Shown here piece by piece: positions 8,134-17,739 of a stretch of DNA of 64,000 nucleotides (positions within the stretch are counted from its first letter, which is position 1; every line of letters starts with the position of its first letter). The notes beneath the pieces were generated by a model, which saw nothing but the letters and a program-made list of their open reading frames with translations, had not been told where the DNA came from and searched no databases. The position numbers and the translations under genes were made by a program. The stretch is from NCBI GenBank assembly GCA_949282195.1, contig CASDOW010000004.1, positions 1 through 64,000 on the forward strand. Direction: 5' to 3'. Source of the DNA: an uncultured bacterium (GTDB taxonomy: Bacteria; Cyanobacteriota; Vampirovibrionia; Gastranaerophilales; Gastranaerophilaceae).

Positions 8134-9426
8134 TTGGAAATTTTAGCAAGATTAAACGGGCTTATTGGAATTATTTTTATTCTTGGCATTTGCTATTTAA
8201 TGTCTAACAATAAAAAAAGAATTAACTATAAAACAGTGGGGGTAGGATTAGTGCTGCAATTTACCCTTGCTGTTTTTATTATGAAAATCCCTTTAGGAGT
8301 GAAAATTTTTGAATTTCTGGCAAAAATAATCAATAAAATTCTTGCGGCGTCAATCGAAGGTTCAAACTTTGTTTTTGGCTGGTTAACCTCATCGCCCGAT
8401 AAAATAACAGAATTATTCCCTCAAAACGATTATATTTTCGCCCTTATTATGATGTCCACCATGATTTTAATTTTAGTTATGGTAAATATCTTATATTATT
8501 ACGGCATAATGCAAAGAGTCATTCTTGTGTTGGGCAAAATAATGAATAAAATCATGGGTGTTTCAGGTGCAGAAGCTTTATCAAATTGCGCAAGCCCTTT
8601 CGTAGGAAATGTTGCAGCGCAATCATTAATTAAGCACTATCTTCCCAATATGACCCGTTCTGAAATGCTTGCAGTTATGACAGGGTCAACTGCGTGTATT
8701 TCTGCCAGTTGTATCGCTATGTATACAGGCTTCGGAATAAGCACCGAATACCTATTAGCAGCTTCTGTTATGGCAATTCCGGGGTCATTTGTGGTATCTA
8801 AGATTGTTTATCCTGAAACATTAGAACCGCAAACAAAAAAAGATTTTAAAATCTCAGACAAGAAAAATGATGTTAATCTATTGGCTGCCATTTCAAAAGG
8901 CGCTTCAGAAGGTATGAGAGTATCGATTAATGTTGTGGCGGTTTTAATCGGTTTAGTTGCGATAATTGCTTTTTGTAATGAAATACTAGCTCATTTAGGA
9001 CTATTTTTATTTAAATATCTTCATCTTGACCTGTCATTCATCGGTATCGATATGCAGCATTTATCCATTCAAATGTTAGTGGGTAAAGTATTCTCCATTT
9101 TTGCAGCTTTAATCGGAGCAACTTGGGGCAATATTGAAATGATAGGAACCTTAATAGGTGAAAAATTTATTTTAAATGAAACAATAGCCTATATTGACTT
9201 AGTAAAATATATAGATTTAGGTGCATTAAGCCAAAAGAGCATAGTAATTGCAACTTTTGCCTGCTGCGGTTTTGCAAATCTGTCAACAATTGCAATTCAA
9301 ATCGGAGGTATTGGCGAACTTGCTCCAAATCAAAGAAAAAACTTGGCAAGATTAGGCGTAAAAGCTTTGGTTTGCGGAACATTAGTGAGCTATATTTCAG
9401 CGGCAATGGCAGGAATATTATTATAA
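8134..9426 (+). CDS. concentrative nucleoside transporter, NupC/CNT family
   Basis: This inner-membrane nucleoside:cation symporter has 430 residues with the CNT layout of N-terminal, gate and C-terminal domains. Landmarks are GVGLVLQFTLAVFIMK, EALSNCASPFVGNVAAQSLI (nucleoside-contact region), MTRSEMLAVMTGS and the late CGFANLSTIAIQIGGIGEL segment. TTG at 8134 is chosen as start because AAGGA stands eight bases before it and the family N-terminus begins there. The stop overlaps the ATG of the next small ORF (TAATG). Confidence 0.92.
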   Translation: MEILARLNGLIGIIFILGICYLMSNNKKRINYKTVGVGLVLQFTLAVFIMKIPLGVKIFEFLAKIINKILAASIEGSNFVFGWLTSSPDKITELFPQNDYIFALIMMSTMILILVMVNILYYYGIMQRVILVLGKIMNKIMGVSGAEALSNCASPFVGNVAAQSLIKHYLPNMTRSEMLAVMTGSTACISASCIAMYTGFGISTEYLLAASVMAIPGSFVVSKIVYPETLEPQTKKDFKISDKKNDVNLLAAISKGASEGMRVSINVVAVLIGLVAIIAFCNEILAHLGLFLFKYLHLDLSFIGIDMQHLSIQMLVGKVFSIFAALIGATWGNIEMIGTLIGEKFILNETIAYIDLVKYIDLGALSQKSIVIATFACCGFANLSTIAIQIGGIGELAPNQRKNLARLGVKALVCGTLVSYISAAMAGILL

Positions 9427-9593
9427 TGAGTGAAGTTATATCAAAAACAATTAAAATAGCTGTCGATAAATTACCGCCAAGCGTTGAATTTATTGAAAAC
9501 GAAATCAAAAAAACAGGTTTAGACCCTATCAGGTGGGCAATTACAGATGTAAATAAAAAAGAGCTGACTCTCAGTGTGTCAGCTCTAAAATAA
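9426..9593 (+). CDS. small hypothetical protein (55 aa), coupled to the nucleoside transporter
   Basis: The ATG overlaps the last base of the transporter stop codon, so translation is probably coupled. The peptide is soluble and slightly charged, with KLPPSVEFIENEIKKTGLDP in the middle; I do not recognise it. Its last nine codons (KELTLSVSA region) are encoded within a perfect 9-bp hairpin that serves as terminator for the opposite strand, which limits how freely its C-terminus can vary. Confidence 0.55.
   Translation: MSEVISKTIKIAVDKLPPSVEFIENEIKKTGLDPIRWAITDVNKKELTLSVSALK
9551..9586 (-). terminator. intrinsic terminator for the minus operon ending in the WecA/TagO-like gene
   Basis: Arms AGAGCTGAC (9560-9568) and GTCAGCTCT (9578-9586) pair perfectly. 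Read on the minus strand the stem is followed by a run of T residues (9555-9559), then ATTT. It lies 20 bases past the minus-strand gene's end and inside the 3' end of the plus-strand small ORF. Confidence 0.8.
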
Positions 9594-9605
9594 TTTATAT
9601 TGCCA

Positions 9606-10652
9606 TTAATTATCTTTTTTCTTAATTAATTTTGAAACTACATTCAATATTAATAACACACCGATTAAACTTAGCGCGATAATAATAAACATACTTTTTG
9701 TGCTTACGACAATTATGGATAATAACGCACAAACCATTGAGAAACTAGCCAATAATAAGACCAATTTATCTTGAGAATAACCGGCATGCAATAATTTATG
9801 GTGAATATGTTCAGCGTCTGCTACAAAAGGACTTGAGCCTTTTAAAATTCTTCTTGTAGAAGAAAAAACAACATCCATTAAAGGAATTGCAAGAATTAAA
9901 ATAGGTAAATACATACTAATTCCTTGACTTGGCTTTACAATACCTGTTATAGATAGTGTTGCCAATAAAAAGCCTGCATATAAAGCCCCTGAATCACCCA
10001 TAAAAATTTTAGCCGGATTATAATTAAAGGTTAAAAACGCACACATTGCACCCATTAAAATGAATGCTATTAGAGCTGTAATCGGCACACTAGGCGCTAA
10101 AACCAAAGATACTATTCCAATTGCAAGAGCTGAAATGCTGACAATAGAGCCTGCTAAACCGTCAATTCCGTCTATAAAATTAATAGCGTTTGTAATCCCT
10201 ACAATCCATAATAAGGTAATCGGATATGACATAATTCCAAGCTCAATATTGGCGCCAAAAGGATTATAGAATGTTTCAATTCTAACCCCCAAAAGAATAA
10301 CTATTGTAGCTATTGCAATTTGAATAAACAATTTAAATTTAGCATTTAAACCGTAAACATCATCAATTAAACCCATTAAAAACATCAAAGACCCGCCTGT
10401 TATAATAGCAGATAAGCCTTGACCTTTCGGATAATAACTCAATACAACCAAAAATAAAAAAGTTAACATAACGGACGACCAAATTGCAACTCCGCCAAGG
10501 CGTGAAATTTGCCCATGGTGGATTTTTCTTTCGTTCGGAACATCAACAAGATGATTTTTCTTTGAAAAATAAATAACCAATGGCACTATAAAAATGCCTA
10601 ATAAATAAGCAATTATTGTTCCTAAGACATGTGCTTGAGATAATTTAATCAT
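9606..10652 (-). CDS. polyprenyl-phosphate sugar-1-phosphate transferase, WecA/TagO type
   Basis: This enzyme transfers HexNAc-1-phosphate from UDP-sugar to undecaprenyl phosphate at the inner membrane, starting a surface glycan. It has 348 residues and about 10-11 membrane segments. Motifs in order are the front signature VPNERKIHHGQISRLGG, FLMGLIDDVYGLNAK (Asp pair), NAINFIDGIDGLAG, IFMGDSGALYAGF and, near the C-terminus, DAEHIHHKLLHAG. The HIHH motif and the R-K-I-H-x-G start favour WecA/TagO over MraY. It follows glyA after a 9-base gap and ends at a clear terminator. Confidence 0.9.
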   Translation of the reverse strand: MIKLSQAHVLGTIIAYLLGIFIVPLVIYFSKKNHLVDVPNERKIHHGQISRLGGVAIWSSVMLTFLFLVVLSYYPKGQGLSAIITGGSLMFLMGLIDDVYGLNAKFKLFIQIAIATIVILLGVRIETFYNPFGANIELGIMSYPITLLWIVGITNAINFIDGIDGLAGSIVSISALAIGIVSLVLAPSVPITALIAFILMGAMCAFLTFNYNPAKIFMGDSGALYAGFLLATLSITGIVKPSQGISMYLPILILAIPLMDVVFSSTRRILKGSSPFVADAEHIHHKLLHAGYSQDKLVLLLASFSMVCALLSIIVVSTKSMFIIIALSLIGVLLILNVVSKLIKKKDN

Positions 10653-10661
10653 AATCTTTCC

Positions 10662-11897
10662 TTACATATTTTCATACAATGGAAATTGTTTACACAATTC
10701 CAATGATTGTTTTCTTAAATTTTCTTTTGTATCTTTTTCCAAAATAGCATCTGCTATAATTTTTGCAATTTTTTCCATTTCAGGCTTTTTCATTCCTCTT
10801 GTGGTTGTTGCAGCTGTTCCAATTCTAACTCCTGATGTTACAAAAGGAGAGGTTGGATCATTTGGAACAGTGTTTTTATTAGCAGTTATACCCACTTCCT
10901 CTAATAAATTTGCAACATCTTTTCCTGTTTTATTTAATCTTCTTAAATCGATTGTCATAACATGGTTTTCAGATTTTCCACCCACAATATCAATTCCGTT
11001 TTCAATTAATTTTTGAGCTAAATAAGATGAATTTTCAACAACTTGTTTTGCGTATGTTTTAAACTCTTCACTAAGTGCTTCTTTTAGGGCTATTGCTTTA
11101 CCTGCAATGATATGCTCCAAAGGTCCCCCTTGAATTCCGGGGAATACTGCTTTATCTATTCCTTGAGCGTGTTCTTCTTTACACATAATAATGCCGCCTC
11201 TTGGACCTCTAAGGGTTTTATGAGTTGTAGTTGTAACAAAATCAGCATAAGGAACAGGGCTTGGATGAACTCCAGCTGCAACTAACGCTGCAATATGAGC
11301 TATATCGACCATAAAATAAGCGCCGACTTTTTTTGCAATATTTGAAAATCTTTCAAAATCAATTATTCTTGAATAATTGCTGGCACCTGCAATAATTAAT
11401 TTCGGTTTGTGTTCTAATGCTTTTCTTTCAACATCATCATAGTCAATTACACCGTTTTCATCAACGCCGTATGAAACCACGTTATAATTAATTCCTGAAA
11501 AATTAACACTTGACCCATGGGTTAAATGGCCGCCATTTGATAAATCCATGCCTAAAATTGTATCCCCTGTTTTTAAGGCATATAAAAATACAGCCATATT
11601 AGCCTGAGCTCCGGAGTGCGGCTGAACATTGGCATGGTCGCATTTAAAAAGCTCGCAACATCTTTTAACTGCTAATTCTTCAATTTTATCTATAAATTCA
11701 CATCCGTTATAGTATCTTTTATAGGGTTTACCTTCAGCGTATTTGTTTGTTAATACACTTCCACATGCCGCCATAACAGCAGGAGAAGTAAAATTTTCAG
11801 AAGCAATTAATTCAATCGTTTCTCTTTGTCTTTTTAATTCTTGTTCAATATAGCCTGCAACTTCAGGGTCTGTTTGTTTTATAATATCAAGCTCCAT
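10662..11897 (-). CDS. glyA: serine hydroxymethyltransferase
   Basis: This PLP enzyme interconverts serine and glycine with tetrahydrofolate and supplies one-carbon units for purine and thymidylate synthesis. The 411-residue length is normal. Visible signatures are [57 protein letters not shown] and the PLP lysine in [21 protein letters not shown] stands six bases before the ATG. It heads a two-gene unit with the WecA/TagO-like transferase. Confidence 0.97.
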   Translation of the reverse strand: MELDIIKQTDPEVAGYIEQELKRQRETIELIASENFTSPAVMAACGSVLTNKYAEGKPYKRYYNGCEFIDKIEELAVKRCCELFKCDHANVQPHSGAQANMAVFLYALKTGDTILGMDLSNGGHLTHGSSVNFSGINYNVVSYGVDENGVIDYDDVERKALEHKPKLIIAGASNYSRIIDFERFSNIAKKVGAYFMVDIAHIAALVAAGVHPSPVPYADFVTTTTHKTLRGPRGGIIMCKEEHAQGIDKAVFPGIQGGPLEHIIAGKAIALKEALSEEFKTYAKQVVENSSYLAQKLIENGIDIVGGKSENHVMTIDLRRLNKTGKDVANLLEEVGITANKNTVPNDPTSPFVTSGVRIGTAATTTRGMKKPEMEKIAKIIADAILEKDTKENLRKQSLELCKQFPLYENM

Positions 11898-11971
11898 TAA
11901 ATTCTCCTCATAAAATATCTAAAACTATTTTACATTAAAAATAATTCAATAAAGAGAACTTAATAAAAATT

Positions 11972-13063
11972 TTATTTAGCAAGAAATTTTATTAATTGAT
12001 TATAATCAGATTGTTTTTTTGCTTTAAATGCTTCAAGAGTAGCTTTGTCTACTCCTTCAAACTTCAATTTATCAAGAACATCAATTTCTGCACGTCTTGC
12101 ATACACTTCGCACACATTTGTAACATATGCCAAATAATCATTTTTGCCTGTTTTATAATCCAAAATTAATGACTCAATCATGCTTTTTGGTGTAAACATA
12201 GGCGTATATATATTTTTACCGTCCTTACTTTTGGCATATATTTCAAATACCGCAGGGTTTAATTTTCTATCACTATTTACTTTAACAAGAACATCTCCAA
12301 CAGTTGCAATTTTTTGATCTAATGAAATTTCTTTTTTTGGAGTAAAACTAAATACAAAAGGAAATATTTTCTTAATTGATTCATCAGAAAGCTCTGGGAA
12401 TTGCTTTTTAAAACCGGATAAAATATACTCTTTTGCACCTTCCCCATGGAGTGACATTTGTAATTGCCTTGCATGCTCTAATTCATGAGCTAAAGTTGTA
12501 GCCTCCTCCATTAAAAATTCAGGCAATGTTCCTTTCTCGAGTCCCATTTTTTTAGCTGTCTTAGAATCTAACCAAACAAACATATTTTTGGCGGAATCTG
12601 TTCCTCCTTTTTCTTTTGCAGCTTTATAAAAGTTTTTAATAGATAAATTGTTTTTGTTTATTCTAATAGTATTATCATTAGGAAGATAACCGCCAAGCGT
12701 ATTTTTATCTAATTTTTCAAACTTTAGTTCAGGTTTAACAAAATCAAAGCCGCTTTTTTTCATATGTTCAGCAACATCATCAGCTAATTTATTATATTGT
12801 TCTGTTATTAATTTTTTAATTTTATTTGTATTATAACATTTAACTAAACCATAAACAGCCGCAAGAGCGGTGCCAATACCCGCACCAATTAACAGAGCTT
12901 TTTTAACATTCACTTTTGGTTTTTTTGAAGTAAATTCAACACTGTCTTTTTGCAAAGGAGCTAAATTTGAATTTTTAACAACGGAATTTGCAGCACTCAA
13001 AGTTTGTGTGTTTGAATTTTTAATATTATTCAAGTAACTTTGATTTATTTGTGACAATTCCAT
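11972..13063 (-). CDS. HExxH zincin-like protein A (membrane-anchored), lineage family
   Basis: This is a 363-residue protein of no named family that I recognise. After a polar start with VEFTSKKP (residues 42-49) comes one membrane segment (about 54-73, ALLIGAGIGTALAAVYGLV). The soluble domain contains HELEH at 193-197, a zincin zinc-binding signature, with NVCEVYARRAE near 317-326 offering a glutamate (E319) as third ligand. Blocks shared with the next two genes are KPELKFEKL, the LAHELEHARQ helix, SLHGEGAKE, FxFxPKKEI and the N-x-x-E helix. AAGGGG lies five bases before the ATG. A metalloprotease is likely; substrate and side of membrane are unknown. Confidence 0.7.
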   Translation of the reverse strand: MELSQINQSYLNNIKNSNTQTLSAANSVVKNSNLAPLQKDSVEFTSKKPKVNVKKALLIGAGIGTALAAVYGLVKCYNTNKIKKLITEQYNKLADDVAEHMKKSGFDFVKPELKFEKLDKNTLGGYLPNDNTIRINKNNLSIKNFYKAAKEKGGTDSAKNMFVWLDSKTAKKMGLEKGTLPEFLMEEATTLAHELEHARQLQMSLHGEGAKEYILSGFKKQFPELSDESIKKIFPFVFSFTPKKEISLDQKIATVGDVLVKVNSDRKLNPAVFEIYAKSKDGKNIYTPMFTPKSMIESLILDYKTGKNDYLAYVTNVCEVYARRAEIDVLDKLKFEGVDKATLEAFKAKKQSDYNQLIKFLAK

Positions 13064-13135
13064 AAAAACCCCTTAATATCTAAAAAACACAAGGGAAGAA
13101 ATTATTGCCTTTTGAGTTCAATTTATTAAACAATA

Positions 13136-14140
13136 TTAAACATTCTGTTTCGAATAAATTAAATAAAAAATTCTTTTTACTCTGTTTCTTTTGGCTTTTG
13201 TAAAATTTTGTATGGTGTTTTCGTCCACTCCCTCAAATTCACCGTTTTTGACGGCTAAATATTCTGCAATAAAAGCGTCTAATTCAGATAAATTAGTTAT
13301 ATATTCTTCATAACTTTTATTTACTTTAATCATTGAACTTAATATTGTTTCAGGTTCAAAAAATAAAATACAACTTCCATTATCAAGCTCTAATAAATTT
13401 TCAAAATCAACACAATCTAATTCGCCTTTTTTTAAACCTACATTTTGAAAAACAGCTTTTTTATCTGGTTCAATTTCTTTTTTGGGTTCAAACTCAAATA
13501 CAAAAGAAAATAAACGCCTAACTTCTTCATCAGGCAATTTATAAAGAGTTTGAATAGTCTTGATGAATAAATTTTTTGCTCCTTTTAGATGAAGTATGGT
13601 TTGAATTTGTTTTGCATGCTGAAATTCATGGGTCAAAATTGAGTTCATAATAAGTCTAAACTCTTCAATAGAGGCTTGTTTGATGTTACTTTTTGATTGT
13701 TTTTCTTTTTGTTCTAAAGAACTAAAATACCCTATAAAATCATCTGATTTATACCATTTATTTAAAGATGATTTTTTAGAATTTATTACAATTGTATTGT
13801 CCCATATATGATAGTCAGCATTAATATCATCGGGAAGTTTTTTAAATTCCAATTTTGGTTTTTGAAAAGTCAAACCTTGTTCTTCAAATTCTTTTGCAAT
13901 TTGTGCCGATAATTTTTCATATTCTTCTTGAATAATTTTAATGGCTAAATTTCTATCTTGCTCTATAGCTTGAATTTCTCTTAGAAAAGATTTAATTCCA
14001 TAAAAAGAAGGTGAACTTTTCTTTTTTAATTCAAAGGTATCCTTTGAAAGAGTATTAAAGGTTTTTAAAATTGCTGTTTTATTGTTAATATTGTTATATT
14101 TTATATAAGAATAATTTTTTATAGATGTAATCATAAACAT
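13136..14140 (-). CDS. HExxH zincin-like protein B
   Basis: This 334-residue paralog of its two neighbours has no clear membrane segment. PSFYGIK at residues 44-50 occupies the place of the short N-terminal motif seen in other proteins here. HEFQH at 171-175 is the predicted zinc site, followed by AKQIQTILHLKGAK and FVFEFEPKKEI. NLSELDAFIAEYLAV supplies the conserved E of the presumed third ligand. It starts two bases after the stop of paralog C, and AGAAAG near that stop can act as ribosome binding site, so B and C are cotranscribed. An ATG two codons in is an alternative start. Protease function is inferred from the motif only. Confidence 0.68.
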   Translation of the reverse strand: MFMITSIKNYSYIKYNNINNKTAILKTFNTLSKDTFELKKKSSPSFYGIKSFLREIQAIEQDRNLAIKIIQEEYEKLSAQIAKEFEEQGLTFQKPKLEFKKLPDDINADYHIWDNTIVINSKKSSLNKWYKSDDFIGYFSSLEQKEKQSKSNIKQASIEEFRLIMNSILTHEFQHAKQIQTILHLKGAKNLFIKTIQTLYKLPDEEVRRLFSFVFEFEPKKEIEPDKKAVFQNVGLKKGELDCVDFENLLELDNGSCILFFEPETILSSMIKVNKSYEEYITNLSELDAFIAEYLAVKNGEFEGVDENTIQNFTKAKRNRVKRIFYLIYSKQNV

Positions 14141-14142
14141 AA

Positions 14143-15060
14143 TTAACTTTCTAAATATTTAAATAAATAATGCATAGTTCTTTTTTTTAAATATGCGATA
14201 TATTTATCAAAACTATTATCATTCTCAGAAAAACCTATTTTCTGAAACACATCAACTTCGAGCATATGAGCTAAAACTTCGTTAATACTTGAAAAATATT
14301 CTTCTTTTGTTAGTTCTTTACCTACAAACACAGCGCCAAACATTTCCCTTGGAGCAAAAAGAGGAATGTAAGTATTCTTTGAAACGCGTCTTATTTTAGC
14401 AGGATTTATCTTATCTTCATACCCGTCAGCAATACAAAGCTCAAAATTACAATATGGAATTGGTTCATCTAAAGAGATTATTCTTTTTGGTTTAAAATCA
14501 AGGACAAAAGAAACGCTTCGCGCCAATTCTTCTCTTGAAACATCAGGATTAAGTTTTTGCAGTCCATCAAGATACATATCTTTTACCCCTTCAGCATGAA
14601 GAGTAATTTGAGTATTTATCGCATGCTGCATTTCATGAACAAGATAACCTGTAATTGCTGTCGGCAATTTATATTTTCGACTTCTTATTCTTTCGTGTGA
14701 ATTAAAATATGGGTCAACTGTTATTGTATTAAAATCAGAACTATAATTAGCACGTGTAGGCGCATCATTTATTTTTTGAAAAACGAGCTTTGGTTTTTCA
14801 AAAGCATAACCCATTTTTTCCATTTTTTTAGCGGTTTCATCAGCTAATATTTCATATTCTCTATAAATATCTCTTTTTATTTTATCCAGCTGAATTTTAT
14901 CTTTTACTGTTTGAAAAGGTGTTTTATGCATACTCAAAGGAACTCTTTTAGCTTCCGTATCTGAACCTAAAGGCGAAGAATTAGAGTTTTTAGAAGTATT
15001 TTTTGAAGTTTTTTTAATGCCAAAGTATTTAATAGGGCTAGCAGTTAATGAGATTCTCAT
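14143..15060 (-). CDS. HExxH zincin-like protein C
   Basis: This third member of the cluster has 305 residues from the ATG at 15060, chosen over one at 15093 because AAAGGA precedes it by five bases. SPIKYFGIKK near the N-terminus resembles the F-x-G motif of the neighbours. HEMQH at about 142-146, TLHAEGVKD, FVLDFKPKRII and SINEVLAHMLEVDVF correspond to the conserved blocks of A and B, including the downstream N-x-x-E. It is the first gene of the three-gene series. It is probably a zinc peptidase acting on an unknown target; no pro-domain or secretion signal is obvious. Confidence 0.68.
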   Translation of the reverse strand: MRISLTASPIKYFGIKKTSKNTSKNSNSSPLGSDTEAKRVPLSMHKTPFQTVKDKIQLDKIKRDIYREYEILADETAKKMEKMGYAFEKPKLVFQKINDAPTRANYSSDFNTITVDPYFNSHERIRSRKYKLPTAITGYLVHEMQHAINTQITLHAEGVKDMYLDGLQKLNPDVSREELARSVSFVLDFKPKRIISLDEPIPYCNFELCIADGYEDKINPAKIRRVSKNTYIPLFAPREMFGAVFVGKELTKEEYFSSINEVLAHMLEVDVFQKIGFSENDNSFDKYIAYLKKRTMHYLFKYLES

Positions 15061-15187
15061 ATTTTTCCTTTTTTTACATTTAACATAAAACAAATGAATA
15101 ATTTAAATTGCTTAATTTTTTTATTGTAAAATTATTATTGTCACGAGTTTTATATAAACGTCGCAAAAAATAGAAAGATTAACAACA

Positions 15188-16975
15188 ATGAAAAATAAAA
15201 AACTTAGAAATATAGCAATTATTGCTCACGTAGACCATGGCAAAACCACCCTTGTAGATTGTATTTTAGACGCTACAAATGTATTTAGCGAGCACGAACA
15301 AATGGGAACTTGCGTTTTAGATAATAATGATATTGAAAAAGAAAGAGGTATCACAATACTATCTAAAAATGTTGCCGTTGAATATAAAGGGGTTAAAATT
15401 AATGTCGTTGATACCCCCGGTCACGCTGATTTTGGCGGAGAAGTTGAGCGTGTTTTAGGTATGGTTGATGGAGCACTGTTAATTGTTGACGCCCAAGAAG
15501 GCCCAATGCCTCAAACAAGATTTGTTTTATCAAAAGCTCTTGAGCTTGGCATAAAAATAATCGTTGTAATCAATAAAATCGATAAACCGGGTGCAGACCC
15601 TGACGGAACACTTGATAAAGTCTTTGATTTATTTACGGAATTGACAGACAGAGATGATTTAATTGATTTCCCTGTAATTTACTCTAGTTCACTAAATCGC
15701 TATGCAAAAGTTAACTTAGAAGATGAAAATAAAAACATTCTTCCTTTATTGGATTGCATTTTAGAAAACATTGAAGGTCCTGAAGCAGATATAGATTTGC
15801 CTTTACAACTTCAAATCACAACGCTTGATTATAATGATTATGTTGGAAGAATTGCAATCGGAAGAATTAAAAACGGTTCAATAAAATCTCAAGAACAAGT
15901 TGCCCTATTAAAAGCAGACGGCACAATTGAAAAAGGCAAGATTGTTAAATTGTTTGGCTTTAAAGACCTTGGAAGAGTAGAAATTCAAGAAGCATTCGCG
16001 GGTGACATCGTTGGTGTTGCAGGTTTTTCTGATATTCAAATAGGCGAAACCATTTCTTGTTTATCTAATCCTGTTGCTCTGCCTTTAATTAAAATCGATG
16101 AACCGACTCTTCAGATGAACTTTTCAATTAACGATTCACCTTTTGCAGGAACCGAAGGCAAATTTGTTACATCAAGACAATTAAGAAAAAGATTATATTT
16201 TGAGCTTGAAAAAAATGTATCGCTTAGAGTTGAAGATACAGAATCAACAGAAGTATTCAAAGTTTCAGGCAGGGGTGAATTACATCTTGGCATTTTAATT
16301 GAAACAATGAGAAGAGAAGGTTATGAATTTCAAGTTTCAAAACCGGAAGTAATTTATAAGGAAGTTAACGGCGTTAAAATGGAACCGTTTGAAAACTTAA
16401 TCGTAGATGTACCTGAAGAATTTGTTGGTTCTGTTATTGAAAAATTAGCTTCAAGAAAAGCTCAAATGGTTTCAATGGATGCAGGCATAAAAAGAACAAA
16501 TATTGATTTCACAATTCCAGCCAGAGGTCTGATTGGTTTTAGATCTGAATTTATCAGAATGACAAAAGGCGAAGGTATAATGTATCATACTTTTGACAGA
16601 TATGATGAGTACGCAGGCGACATTCCGCGTCAAAGAACGGGCTCTTTAATTGCCCACGAAGACGGTGAAGCGGTTGCATATGCACTTCATCAGTTTGAAG
16701 ACAGAGGTGTATTTTTTATAACTCCTAAAACAAAAGTATATAGAGGCATGATTGTGGGTGAATGTAACCGCCCTCAAGATATTGCGGTTAATGTTTGTAA
16801 AACTAAAAAAATGACAAACATGCGCTCAGCCACAGCTGATGTTATGGTAACTTTGCAAGCGCCCAAAATTATGGGTCTGGAGGACGCTCTTGAATATATT
16901 CAAGATGATGAACTTGTCGAAATAACGCCAAAAAATGTCAGAATAAGAAAAGCTGATTTAGTTAAATTAAGATAA
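15188..16975 (+). CDS. typA: ribosome-associated GTPase TypA/BipA
   Basis: This translational GTPase of the EF-G family binds the 70S ribosome and helps subunit assembly and stress adaptation. It has 595 residues, close to the usual 600-610. G motifs are IAHVDHGKTTLVD (G1), RGITI (G2), VVDTPGHADFGGEVE (G3) and VVINKIDKPGADP (G4), followed by domain II, the EF-G-like domains III and V (RGELHLGILIETMRREG, ARGLIGFRSEF) and the BipA-specific C-terminal domain (TNMRSATADVMVTL). The Shine-Dalgarno is weak (AGAAAG). It is monocistronic with its own terminator. Confidence 0.97.
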   Translation: MKNKKLRNIAIIAHVDHGKTTLVDCILDATNVFSEHEQMGTCVLDNNDIEKERGITILSKNVAVEYKGVKINVVDTPGHADFGGEVERVLGMVDGALLIVDAQEGPMPQTRFVLSKALELGIKIIVVINKIDKPGADPDGTLDKVFDLFTELTDRDDLIDFPVIYSSSLNRYAKVNLEDENKNILPLLDCILENIEGPEADIDLPLQLQITTLDYNDYVGRIAIGRIKNGSIKSQEQVALLKADGTIEKGKIVKLFGFKDLGRVEIQEAFAGDIVGVAGFSDIQIGETISCLSNPVALPLIKIDEPTLQMNFSINDSPFAGTEGKFVTSRQLRKRLYFELEKNVSLRVEDTESTEVFKVSGRGELHLGILIETMRREGYEFQVSKPEVIYKEVNGVKMEPFENLIVDVPEEFVGSVIEKLASRKAQMVSMDAGIKRTNIDFTIPARGLIGFRSEFIRMTKGEGIMYHTFDRYDEYAGDIPRQRTGSLIAHEDGEAVAYALHQFEDRGVFFITPKTKVYRGMIVGECNRPQDIAVNVCKTKKMTNMRSATADVMVTLQAPKIMGLEDALEYIQDDELVEITPKNVRIRKADLVKLR

Positions 16976-16976
16976 A

Positions 16977-17001
16977 AAAAGACCGCAAAAAGCGGTCTTT
17001 T
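16977..17001 (+). terminator. typA terminator
   Basis: The stem AAAAGACCGC (16977-16986) and GCGGTCTTTT (16992-17001) encloses a five-A loop directly after the typA stop. The T run is within the right arm. Confidence 0.85.
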
Positions 17002-17118
17002 AATTACAAAACTACAAATTTTAAAAATAAAATTAGCAAATTTTTTTATTTAGCGCTTTTGTAATATCTACATAAGAAATAATACAAAATTAATCAAAAA
17101 AACAAGAAAGGAATAATA

Positions 17119-17589
17119 GTGATAAATAAAATCAATTCAAATATAAGTTTTAAAGGAAAAGTGTATATTGGCGGCACAAACGAACAACAAAGAACAGAAT
17201 TTGCTAAAAAAATAAATACCTATGCTCCTGAAGATAAAGAAAGAATAATCTGGGGATTGAGCAACATTAAAAGTATACTTAAATCAGCTACACCTGAAGA
17301 AGACACATATCTAATAGATTTTAAACATACAAAATCTGATGATTTTGGCGATACACTACAATTAAGCGTTGAAAAAGGCAAAGCAACTTTAAAAACTATA
17401 GAAGTTAGCGCAAATGATGTAAATTCTGAAGATGAATTTACAAAAACATTCAGCCCTGAAAGTCAAACAAATGCAATCAGACGCATATTTACAAGTATGG
17501 CTGACGCAATGCATGCTTATGTTAGAGAGGTTAATTATAAACCCAAAGAAAGTGATGAAATTGAACAAATTTTAAGCAAACTTAAATAA
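17119..17589 (+). CDS. hypothetical protein with N-terminal ISFKG motif
   Basis: This 156-residue soluble protein starts at GTG 17119, with AAAGGA six bases before. It opens MINKINSNISFKGKVYIGG and then has alternating helices and strands with no catalytic motif that I know. The ISFKG segment at residues 9-13 matches ITFKG in the diguanylate cyclase nearby and resembles segments in the HExxH proteins, suggesting a shared localisation or processing tag of this lineage. It stands alone between two terminators. Confidence 0.65.
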   Translation: MINKINSNISFKGKVYIGGTNEQQRTEFAKKINTYAPEDKERIIWGLSNIKSILKSATPEEDTYLIDFKHTKSDDFGDTLQLSVEKGKATLKTIEVSANDVNSEDEFTKTFSPESQTNAIRRIFTSMADAMHAYVREVNYKPKESDEIEQILSKLK

Positions 17590-17606
17590 ATATTCTTTAT
17601 AAGACA

Positions 17607-17637
17607 AAACAGACTGCAGTGAGCAGTCTGTTTTTTT
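17607..17637 (+). terminator. terminator after the FKG-motif protein
   Basis: AAACAGACTGC (17607-17617) pairs with GCAGTCTGTTT (17623-17633) around an AGTGA loop, followed by further T residues. Confidence 0.9.
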
Positions 17638-17739
17638 ATAAGTATCAACACCTCATTTCATTCATTAACAAAAATTTACATTTCATAAAATCTGATTTTA
17701 TGCGATAATTTAATCATTGAAAGTTAAAGGAGATTAAAG

